Positions 16,132-25,891 of a stretch of 64,000 nucleotides of DNA are shown one piece after another. A model generated the notes under the pieces. It was given only the letters and a program-made list of their open reading frames with translations. It did not search any database and had not been told where the DNA came from. The stretch comes from Alphaproteobacteria bacterium (GTDB lineage Bacteria > Myxococcota_A > UBA796 > GCA-2862545): NCBI GenBank assembly GCA_020632955.1, contig JACKEO010000009.1, positions 1-64,000 on the forward strand. The letters run 5' to 3'. Made by a program: the position numbers and the translations under genes. Position 1 is the stretch's first letter. Each line of letters begins with the position of its first letter.

Positions 16132-17117
16132 GGCGTCTCGGCCTCCGGGACGACGAGGCGCCAGCCCTCGCCGAAGACGGTCACCAGGTTCACCGGTTTG
16201 CGGCCCTTGGGCTCGATCTTCTGACGAAGCCGGCGGATCGCCACCGCAGGCGCGTGCGTGATCACGGTGCGGCCGATGCCCCACACGTCGCGTTCCAGAT
16301 CGTCGTGGGACACCACCGCGTTGGGGCGATCGGCGAAGTACTCCAGCAGCGCGCGCTCCTTGGTGGTGAGCGTCTGGCTGCTGCCGCCGGTCTCCACCAC
16401 GCCCGAGTCCAGATCCACCACGCACCCGCGGAGCTGCAGGCGGCGCGACTGGGCCCGCGCGGCTTCGCGGCGGCGGGCGAGGTGGGTCTCGGCCGCCTCG
16501 AGCAGGTGGGCCAGCAGGGCGGGGTTGGCGCTGGGGATGGGGCGTCGCAGGTGCGCCGGGTCGATGAGCAGCTCGTCCTGCTCCGCCCCGAACTCCGGCG
16601 TGATGCCGAAGACCTCCTCGAAGGGCGCGGCGGGCAGGGGGGCCTGACGGAAGCGCACCGCCAGCGGCGTCCACGACACCCCGGAGACCTCACGGCTCTT
16701 CAGGTAGATGGCCGCCACCGCCTCGATGCGCAGCACGTCGAGGCCCGGGTGCTCGTGCTCCCAGCGGCTGACCACCCGGGTGACGTCGGCGCTGCGGTGC
16801 ACGTCGAAGGCCGCCCCCTCCAGGAACAGCGAGTAGTAGTGCGAGAGCGCGTCGAGGGCGGCATCGAGGGTGGGGTGATGCGCCCAGATCAGCCCCACGA
16901 GACCGTAGTCGCTGGGCGCCGCCTCCTGGGCGATCTGCAGGCCGATGGCGGGGTCGCCGGTGACCTCCGCCACGTGGGCGTGCAGGCGGCAGGACTGGGC
17001 GAGGGGGTAGAGGCGCGCGCGCTGGGTGAGCGCGTCGGGGGCGAGATCGGCGGCGGCGAAGGCCGGCGCGAGCGGGTGCCCGTGGCGCTCCAGGAAGCGG
17101 AGCAGCCGGATGACCAT
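16128..17117 (-). CDS. Chimeric regulator: AraC-type ligand domain plus OmpR winged helix
   Basis: The product is 329 residues, from ATG 17117 with GAGG upstream. Residues about 1-205 match the ligand-binding domain usually seen in one AraC subfamily (Arabinose_bd type). This includes VTGDPAIGLQIAQEA, LVGLIWAHHPTLDAALDAL and the end motif LIDPAHLRRPIPSANP. Instead of the expected AraC helix-turn-helix, residues about 230-325 form an OmpR/PhoB winged helix: LTTKERALLEYFADRPNAVV, an RDVWG turn, AVAIRRLRQKIEP and a final VFGEGWRLV. There is no receiver domain. It probably senses a small hydrophobic ligand and binds DNA directly. It is coupled by a 4-base overlap to aat. A TAGGCT box at 17198-17203 is a possible -10. 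Confidence 0.85.
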   Translation of the reverse strand: MVIRLLRFLERHGHPLAPAFAAADLAPDALTQRARLYPLAQSCRLHAHVAEVTGDPAIGLQIAQEAAPSDYGLVGLIWAHHPTLDAALDALSHYYSLFLEGAAFDVHRSADVTRVVSRWEHEHPGLDVLRIEAVAAIYLKSREVSGVSWTPLAVRFRQAPLPAAPFEEVFGITPEFGAEQDELLIDPAHLRRPIPSANPALLAHLLEAAETHLARRREAARAQSRRLQLRGCVVDLDSGVVETGGSSQTLTTKERALLEYFADRPNAVVSHDDLERDVWGIGRTVITHAPAVAIRRLRQKIEPKGRKPVNLVTVFGEGWRLVVPEAETP

Positions 17118-17213
17118 CGTGGCCTCGACGACGGTGGGATCGCGTGGGGGCAAGGCACTCCCGGGGAATCGAACCGGATCGAACGACGACGCCGGCGAGC
17201 CTAGCACGGGTGC

Positions 17214-17238
17214 CGGGTCGGGCGGGCGCAGCGACCCG
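17214..17238 (-). terminator. Short hairpin after lipoprotein gene
   Basis: CGGGTCG (17214-17220) pairs with CGACCCG (17232-17238) around an 11-base loop, 31 bases past the stop of the gene ending at 17269. It is weaker than the other hairpins, so termination is only possible. Confidence 0.3.
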
Positions 17239-17268
17239 CGGCGGACACCCGGACGCGACGCAGGGCGG

Positions 17269-17847
17269 CTAGAAGGCCTCGCCGGTGTCGGGCGGGCGCA
17301 GCTCCTCGGGGATGGGCGTGCGCGTGACGGCCACCGCGCACACGCGGAAGTCCACTGCCGCGATCCGTACGTCGAGGAAGGGCTGGGAGGGCGCGAGCTC
17401 CACCACCTCGCGCGTCCCGACGAGCGCGCTGCGGGTGGAGCCGCGTCGCTCGTCGTCGACCCCCACCTCGATCTCGACGCAGGTGGCCTTCTCGCAGAGC
17501 GACTCCAGGCTGATGCGCACCGCGGTGCCCGCGCACTTCGTGCCCCGGAGGTCGATGGCCAGCGCACCGGAGTCGATGGTGATGCAGCCGTCGTCCTCCT
17601 TCGTGACGTAGGTGCGCCCGCTGCCGAAGGGGCCGATGGTGAGGTCGGCGTCCTGCTCGTCCCAGGTGATCGGGAAGATCTGCTGGTACTGGGGCGTGCC
17701 GGTCATCGGCAGCGCCAGCTCGCCGCTGCAGTCGGGACCCGGTGGCTTCGGCGGATCGGTGTCGACCACGTCGGTGTCGGGCGTGAGGTCGGCGTCGAAG
17801 GTGGCGGGGGGACCGCAGGCCAGCAGGCCGAGACACAGGATGCGCAT
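17269..17847 (-). CDS. Lipoprotein of unknown function, probably leaderless mRNA
   Basis: The product is 192 residues. MRILCLGLLACG is a very short lipoprotein signal (LLAC), followed by an acidic Asp/Thr/Pro tether (DADLTPDTDVVDTDPPKPPG). The mature domain is beta-rich with about four further Cys residues (DGCITIDSGA, GTKCAGTAVRI, LCEKATCVEIEV), which could form two disulfides. I do not recognise the family. No ribosome site precedes ATG 17847. Instead GTGTTAGC lies 10-17 bases upstream, so transcription may start at or next to the ATG. It is divergent from the membrane protein at 17912 across only 64 bases. Confidence 0.7.
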   Translation of the reverse strand: MRILCLGLLACGPPATFDADLTPDTDVVDTDPPKPPGPDCSGELALPMTGTPQYQQIFPITWDEQDADLTIGPFGSGRTYVTKEDDGCITIDSGALAIDLRGTKCAGTAVRISLESLCEKATCVEIEVGVDDERRGSTRSALVGTREVVELAPSQPFLDVRIAAVDFRVCAVAVTRTPIPEELRPPDTGEAF

Positions 17848-17911
17848 GGGACGGTGCTAACACCTCGAAGGGGGGCGTCGGGACGCTCCGCACGCAGTAT
17901 GGTTGCCGGGC
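17848..17911. promoter_or_regulatory. 64-bp divergent promoter, probably leaderless both ways
   Basis: On the minus strand the TAG of GTGTTAGC begins 12 bases before ATG 17847. On the plus strand TATGGT (17898-17903) begins 14 bases before ATG 17912. Neither start has a recognisable Shine-Dalgarno. Both boxes are at the distance expected of a -10 element for a transcript starting at or just before the ATG. Confidence 0.4.
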
Positions 17912-19453
17912 ATGCGAAGTCGCTGGACGAAGATCACGGCGGGGGGCGCAGCGGCCTTCCTGATCACCCTCGCGCTGGTGAGCGGGTCGGTCTACGCCGT
18001 GCTCCAGGCGATCACCTGGCTCGAGGTGCCCGACCACGGGTGGCCGTGGGAGCGGGTGGCCACCGAGAGCGCGGCGGGCGCCCTGACGAACATGGCCGAG
18101 GTCACGGTGGGCGTGCTCGGCGTCGCCATCACCGTGGTCAGCATCATCGTGGAGCTGGCGGCAACCCGCTACTCCCAGCGCATCACCGACCTCTTCCTGC
18201 GCGACCGCACCAACCTCGCCACCCTCAGCTTCTTCGTGCTGACGTCGGTCCTCGTGGTGTGGATCAACGTCACGCTCGGTCCGGGCGAGCCTCCCCGGGT
18301 GATGGCCCTGTTCGAGCTGGGGCTGCTGTCGGCCAGCCTCCTCGCGCTGCTGCCCTACTTCGCCTACGTCTTCGACTTCCTCTCCCCCACGCGCGTGGTC
18401 TCCCTCATCGCCAGCAACGGCACGGCCGCGGTGCGTCGCGCGGCCGCCGGCGGCTCGGTCGAGACGAACCGCCGCCTGCTCATCATGTCGCTCGAGCAGC
18501 TCGGCGACGTGGTCCACAAGGCGGTGCAGAACCAGGATCGCGCCATCGCCACGGCCGCCATCTCCGCCCTGCGCGAGATCATGGTCGAGGCGGTCGACCG
18601 CAAGGCCGAGCTGCCCGACGCCTGGTTCGACGCCTACGAGGACCTGCACAACGACTCGGACTTCGTGGCCTTCCACCGCGACGTGGTCCGACGCCTCGTG
18701 CCCCGCCGCACCTGGGTCGAGATGAAGGGGCTGCGTCAGTACCAGACCACCTTCGGCGAGAGCATCCTCCACGCGCGCGACGTCGGGCACCTCGTGGCCA
18801 TCCAGACCCGTCGCCTGGCGGTGCGGGCTGCCGAGGCCGGCGACGAGCACGCCTTCCACCTCGCGCTGCGCTTCCTCAACACCTTCTGCCGTGCCGCGGT
18901 GAACGCGCGCGACGTGCGCACCGCCTACAACCTCCTCAACGAGTACCGCCTGCTGGCGCAGGGCCTGCTGGGCACGCCGCTCCAGCCGCACCTGCTCGAG
19001 GTGGCCGCCCACATCAAGGGCTACGGGCAGCTCGCCTTCGGCGCGAAGCTCTCCTTCATCCTCGAGACGGCCGCCTACGACCTCTGCTCGCTGCTCGAGG
19101 GCGTGCACGCGGCGAAGGCCCCCGAGCACGACGCGCTGCTCGACGTCTTCCTGGACGTCGATCGCGAGCCGGGCGGCGATGCGGCCCAGGAGGCCTCGCT
19201 GCGGGGGGTCCGCAAGGCCCAGGTCAAGCTCGCCCTCTGGTACCTGGTGAGTGGCGAGCCGGAGCGTGCGCGGCGCATCCACCGCGACATGCAGCTCGAG
19301 CCCCTCGCGCGCATCCGGAGCATCCGCGCCGAGCTGGAGGCCACCGTCGACGAGGAGTTCTGGGAGATCTCCGACCGTGGCGCCAACTTCGACTGGCTCG
19401 ACGACGACCGGCGCGCCCACCTCGACGAGTTCTTCGGCTGGTTCGAGCTCTGA
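17912..19453 (+). CDS. Large inner-membrane protein (DUF2254-like)
   Basis: The product is 513 residues, from ATG 17912. The first 165 residues hold about four membrane segments (ITAGGAAAFLITLALVSGSVY; VTVGVLGVAITVVSIIVELA; LSFFVLTSVLVVWINVTLG; LGLLSASLLALLPYFAYVF). The phrase ELAATRYSQRITDLFLRDR resembles the DUF2254 signature (SxRLL...FL.DR). The remaining 350 residues are soluble and mainly helical, without a catalytic motif I can name. Function unknown; proteins of this type are often described as channel-like. It has no ribosome site and is divergent from a lipoprotein gene. Confidence 0.6.
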   Translation: MRSRWTKITAGGAAAFLITLALVSGSVYAVLQAITWLEVPDHGWPWERVATESAAGALTNMAEVTVGVLGVAITVVSIIVELAATRYSQRITDLFLRDRTNLATLSFFVLTSVLVVWINVTLGPGEPPRVMALFELGLLSASLLALLPYFAYVFDFLSPTRVVSLIASNGTAAVRRAAAGGSVETNRRLLIMSLEQLGDVVHKAVQNQDRAIATAAISALREIMVEAVDRKAELPDAWFDAYEDLHNDSDFVAFHRDVVRRLVPRRTWVEMKGLRQYQTTFGESILHARDVGHLVAIQTRRLAVRAAEAGDEHAFHLALRFLNTFCRAAVNARDVRTAYNLLNEYRLLAQGLLGTPLQPHLLEVAAHIKGYGQLAFGAKLSFILETAAYDLCSLLEGVHAAKAPEHDALLDVFLDVDREPGGDAAQEASLRGVRKAQVKLALWYLVSGEPERARRIHRDMQLEPLARIRSIRAELEATVDEEFWEISDRGANFDWLDDDRRAHLDEFFGWFEL

Positions 19454-19474
19454 TCGTGGTGCCCGCGGCGTGAT

Positions 19475-19493
19475 CGCCGGCCCTACGCCGGCG
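19475..19493. terminator. Hairpin between convergent genes
   Basis: CGCCGGC (19475-19481) pairs with GCCGGCG (19487-19493) around a 5-base loop, 21 bases past the membrane-protein stop. It overlaps the TAG stop of the kinase gene on the other strand. It is a plausible shared terminator without T-runs. Confidence 0.4.
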
Positions 19494-21225
19494 GGCCCAC
19501 CAGCCAGCGGGCGAGCACCCGGTGCAGCTCCTCCAGGCTCACCGGCTTCTCGAGGAAGTCGTCCATGCCGGCGTCCTCGCAGCGTCGCCGGGACTCGGGC
19601 AGGGCGTGCGCGGTCATCGCGATGATGGGGATCCGCACGCCCTTCCTCCGGATGCGGCGCGTGGCCTCGTAGCCGTCGAGCAGCGGCATCTCGCAGTCCA
19701 TCAGCACGAGGTCGTACGGGTGGGCCTCCACCATGCGCACCGCCAGCTCCCCGTTGCCGGCGCTGTCGCCGTTGCAGCCCAGGTTGTCGAGCATGGCCAG
19801 GGCCACCTTGCGGTTCACCGGGTTGTCGTCGGCCAGCAGGATGCGGGCCGCGGGGAGCGGGGGCAGCTCGTCGTCCTCGACGTCGACGAGGGTGGCCTCG
19901 GTGGGGAGACCCAGCTCCACGGCGAAGGTGCTGCCCTGTCCTCGTGCGCTGGAGACCGTGATCCGGCCGCCCATGAGGTCGACCAGGTGCTTGGTGATCG
20001 ACAGGCCGAGGCCCGTGCCGCCGGCGCGGTACTCGATGCCCCCGCCCACCTGGGTGAACCGCTCGAAGATGCGCGCGAGGTCGTCCTGGTCGATGCCGAT
20101 GCCGGTGTCGACGACCTCGAGCAGCACCCGCGCCTGCACGTTGTTCCGGCCCGGACAGCTCACCCGGACCGTGACGCTCCCCTCGTCGGTGTACTTCACC
20201 GCGTTGCCGACGAGGTTGAACAGGATCTGTCGGATGCGCCCCCCGTCCCCCACGAGGCGACCGGGCACGCGCGAGCCCACCTCCACGTCGAGCCGCAGCC
20301 CCTTCTCCCGCGCCCGCACCCGCAGCAGGTCGGCCACCTGGCGCACGATCGCCACCGGCTCGAACGGAGCCGTCTCGATGCGCAGGCGCCCGGCCTCGAT
20401 GCGCGAGAAGTCGAGGATGTCCTCCACCAGGTCCACCAGGGCGTTGCCCGAGGTGCGGATGGTCTCGACGTACTCGCGCTGCCGCGGGTCCAGCTCGGTC
20501 TCGGCCAGCAGGCCCGCCACGCCGAGCACCGCGTTCATCGGCGTGCGCAGCTCGTGGCTCATCGCCGCGAGGAAGGCGCTCTTGGCCTCCGACGCCGCCC
20601 GGGCCTCGTCCCGGGCGCCGCTGAGCTCCGCGTTGGCCTCCCGCAGATCGGCGCGCACCCGATCGGCGTCGGCCACCGTCTGCAGCGTGGTGAGCACGAG
20701 CACGGCCACCACGGCGCCGCTCACCACCAGCCCGAAGCCGGGGGCGGCGGGGGTGGTCGGCGCGAGCGCGTCGCCGGCGAGCATCATGGCGGCCACGGTC
20801 GCGGCGCCGGCGCCCACCCACGCGAGCGCCCCCTTCAGGTCGCGCAGCAGCGCCGGGAAGAGGGGAGGCAGGGCGAGCGCCAGGGCGGCGGGGCTCGACG
20901 CACCCCCGGTGAGCAGCGACAGGATGGTCCAGTGCAGGAAGGAGACCGCCGCCGCGAGGTGCAGCGCGAGGCGCGCGCGGCCGTGCCTCAGCACGAGCAC
21001 GCCCGTGAGCACCAGGGGCGGCAGCGGGATCACCGCCGGCAGCGCGGTGGGGATGAGCACCGCCCAGGCGGGCCAGAGCGCCACGAGGAAGATGCCCACC
21101 TGCATGAGCACCACCGCGGCGCCACGCAGCCCCCGGGTCTCGGCCTCGTCGGCGGTGGCGGGCACCAGGGCCTCGGCCATCCCGTCGAACCAGCGCTGGG
21201 CCCTGCCGAGGAGAGCGTCTGTCAC
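19483..21225 (-). CDS. Hybrid sensor histidine kinase with receiver domain
   Basis: The product is 580 residues. The start is GTG 21225, with AGGAG seven bases upstream. There are about five or six membrane segments in residues 25-190 (LMQVGIFLVALWPAWAVLI; LPLPPLVLTGVLVL; MMLAGDALAP; LVVSGAVVAVLVLTTL) and no periplasmic sensor domain. A short coiled coil leads to the HisKA box FLAAMSHELRTPMNAVLG with phospho-acceptor His224. The HATPase domain follows (NLVGNAVKYTDEG, DTGIGI, GGTGLGLSI). The C-terminal receiver has acceptor Asp510 in LVLMDCEMPLLDGYEA and Lys in FLEKPVS. It should autophosphorylate and relay internally; its output partner is not visible here. Architecture and length match the kinase at 36491. 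Confidence 0.9.
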   Translation of the reverse strand: MTDALLGRAQRWFDGMAEALVPATADEAETRGLRGAAVVLMQVGIFLVALWPAWAVLIPTALPAVIPLPPLVLTGVLVLRHGRARLALHLAAAVSFLHWTILSLLTGGASSPAALALALPPLFPALLRDLKGALAWVGAGAATVAAMMLAGDALAPTTPAAPGFGLVVSGAVVAVLVLTTLQTVADADRVRADLREANAELSGARDEARAASEAKSAFLAAMSHELRTPMNAVLGVAGLLAETELDPRQREYVETIRTSGNALVDLVEDILDFSRIEAGRLRIETAPFEPVAIVRQVADLLRVRAREKGLRLDVEVGSRVPGRLVGDGGRIRQILFNLVGNAVKYTDEGSVTVRVSCPGRNNVQARVLLEVVDTGIGIDQDDLARIFERFTQVGGGIEYRAGGTGLGLSITKHLVDLMGGRITVSSARGQGSTFAVELGLPTEATLVDVEDDELPPLPAARILLADDNPVNRKVALAMLDNLGCNGDSAGNGELAVRMVEAHPYDLVLMDCEMPLLDGYEATRRIRRKGVRIPIIAMTAHALPESRRRCEDAGMDDFLEKPVSLEELHRVLARWLVGPPA

Positions 21226-21302
21226 CGCTGGGCTCCTGAGCGCGAGGGGACCCTTCGCCTCGGGAACCATGCCGCCGGGGGCGGCCGCGTGCAAGCGGTG
21301 TG

Positions 21303-21360
21303 GCCCTCGCAGCGGTCGGCCGGGTCCGAGGTGCCGTGGACCCGACCGACCGGCGAGGGC
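21303..21360 (-). terminator. Long hairpin downstream of aceA
   Basis: GCCCTCGC (21303-21310) pairs with 21353-21360, C21313-G21319 pairs with 21346-21352, and CGGGTCC (21321-21327) pairs with 21338-21344. Together they form about 22 base pairs with one mismatch, a 2-base bulge and a 10-base loop. It lies 73 bases after the aceA stop and before the kinase gene, and should stop aceBA transcription. No T-run follows. Confidence 0.7.
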
Positions 21361-21433
21361 TCAGCCCGCGTGATGCCCGCCCGCGCCGCCCGCGAGGGGG
21401 CGACCCGGGCCGGGCTCACGCGGCATCACGCCA

Positions 21434-24318
<2,885 letters not shown>

Positions 24319-24391
24319 GGTCACCTCGTCAGCTCGGAGGGCGGCCCGAGTAGCGGGTCCCGGAGAGGCAGGCACCGACGCGCTGTGTCCG

Positions 24392-24430
24392 TTGTCAACG
24401 CTCTCGCCCGAAGTCTGTAAACGGTGTAAA
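24392..24430. promoter_or_regulatory. Candidate operator/promoter between aceB and its regulator
   Basis: Two direct copies of TGTAAA lie at 24416-24421 and 24425-24430, nine bases apart, in an otherwise G+C-rich gap. TTGACA is on the minus strand at 24398-24393. The repeats are good candidates for the binding site of the adjacent regulator, which would then control both itself and aceBA. Confidence 0.4.
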
Positions 24431-24453
24431 TGCCGGAGTCGTCGGGAGGCTCC

Positions 24454-25881
24454 GTGGCGGTGGACTCCGATCTGGGCGCGCGCCTGCGCACGCTGCGACG
24501 TCGCGCGGGCCTGTCGCAGGTCAAGCTCGCCGAGCGCCTGGGCGTCAGCGCCAGCTACCTCAACCTCATCGAGCACAACCGCCGGCGCCTGCCGGCCGAG
24601 CTGCTCTTCCGCGCCGCCGACGCGCTCAAGGTCGACGTCCGCCAGTTCACCGTCGACACCACCACCGCGGTGCTCGGCGAGCTCATGGAGGTGCTCGACG
24701 ACCCCGAGCTCCACGACGTGGACATCAAGGCCACCGACGTGCGCGAGCTGGTGCAGACGAACCCGGCCGTGGGGCGCGCCTTCGTCGAGGTCTACAAGAA
24801 GTGGAAGGCCTCTCAGGAGGACGTGCGCACCCTGGGGGCCGTCGCGCCCGACGCGGTGGGCACGCTCGACCCGGGGCGCCTCCCCAGCGAGGAGGTGAAC
24901 GACCTCATCGCCCGCCAGGCCAACCACTTCGACGAGGTGGAGTCGGTCGCGGAGCTCTACTGGCGTCGCTACGACCTGTCCTTCGACCGCGTGTACGACG
25001 GCCTCGCGAGCATCCTGCGGGAGGTCTTCCGCGTGGAGGTCCGCGTGGCCTCGCCGCGCGCCGTGCGGGGCGTCGTCCGCCATTACGACCCCGACCGTCG
25101 CCTGCTCACCATCTCGGAGGCCCTGCCGCCGCGCTCGCGTCGCTTCCACGTCGCCCACCAGATCGGGCTGCTGTCGCTGGGGGCCACCTTCGACCGGGTG
25201 CTCGCCGACCCCGGGCTCACCACCGCCGCCTCCCGCCGCCTCGGGCGCATGGTGCTGGCGAACTACTTCGCCGGCGCCCTGCTCATGCCCTACGAGCGCT
25301 TCTGGGAGGCCGCCGAGAGCGAGCGCTACGACATCGACCTGCTGGGCCACCGCTTCCGCACCAGCTTCGAGCAGGTGGTGCACCGGCTCACCACCCTGCG
25401 CCGCAGCGGCATGGAGGGGGTGCCCTTCCACCTCGTGAAGACGGACCTGGCCGGCAACGTCTCCAAGCGCTTCAACGGCTCGGGCATCACCTTCGCGCGG
25501 GTGGGCGGCGGCTGCCCCCTCTGGAACGTCCACCACGCCTTCCTGCAGCCGGGTCGCTACCGGGTGCAGGTGCAGGAGATGCCTGACGGCACCCGCTACT
25601 TCGAGGTGGCGCGCACCGTGTCACGCCAGCACGGCGGCTTCCACGAGCCCGAGACCCTGCACGCCATCGGGCTCGGCTGCCGTGTGGAGCACGCGGGCAA
25701 GGTGGTCTACGCCGACGGACTGGATCTCGAGGCCATCGAGCCCGTGAAGGTGGGCACCACCTGCCGCGTCTGCGAGCGTCCCTCGTGTGCCCAGCGGGCC
25801 TTCCCGAACGTGCGCCTCCCCCTGCAGCTCGACGAGCAGGTGCGCCGCATCGCCTTCTACGCCGTGGCCGACGAGGGGTGA
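24454..25881 (+). CDS. RamB/PrpR-type acyl-CoA-responsive regulator
   Basis: The product is 475 residues from GTG 24454, preceded by GGGAGG. ATG 24430 is in frame but has no ribosome site and overlaps a TGTAAA repeat. Residues about 5-60 are an XRE helix-turn-helix (GARLRTLRRRAGLSQVKLAE, then SASYLNLIEHNRR). The middle is an IrrE/M78-like domain in which the zinc motif is degenerate (FHVAHQIGLL), so it is not a protease. The end is the short-chain fatty acyl regulator domain with Cys cluster CRVCERPSCAQRAFP. Relatives RamB and PrpR control glyoxylate and methylcitrate genes, so regulation of aceBA next door is the likely role. Confidence 0.88.
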   Translation: MAVDSDLGARLRTLRRRAGLSQVKLAERLGVSASYLNLIEHNRRRLPAELLFRAADALKVDVRQFTVDTTTAVLGELMEVLDDPELHDVDIKATDVRELVQTNPAVGRAFVEVYKKWKASQEDVRTLGAVAPDAVGTLDPGRLPSEEVNDLIARQANHFDEVESVAELYWRRYDLSFDRVYDGLASILREVFRVEVRVASPRAVRGVVRHYDPDRRLLTISEALPPRSRRFHVAHQIGLLSLGATFDRVLADPGLTTAASRRLGRMVLANYFAGALLMPYERFWEAAESERYDIDLLGHRFRTSFEQVVHRLTTLRRSGMEGVPFHLVKTDLAGNVSKRFNGSGITFARVGGGCPLWNVHHAFLQPGRYRVQVQEMPDGTRYFEVARTVSRQHGGFHEPETLHAIGLGCRVEHAGKVVYADGLDLEAIEPVKVGTTCRVCERPSCAQRAFPNVRLPLQLDEQVRRIAFYAVADEG

Positions 25882-25891
25882 TCCCGACCGG

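Noticed and set aside
17155..17190. T-arm-like GGTTCGATTCC on the minus strand
   Set aside because: The five-pair T stem cannot be formed around the loop, and no acceptor, anticodon or D arm fits the surrounding bases. Not a tRNA.
24430..24453. ATG 24430 as start of the RamB/PrpR-type regulator
   Set aside because: No ribosome site, and it overlaps the TGTAAA repeat; GTG 24454 has GGGAGG. It is kept only as an alternative, because a leaderless start cannot be excluded.
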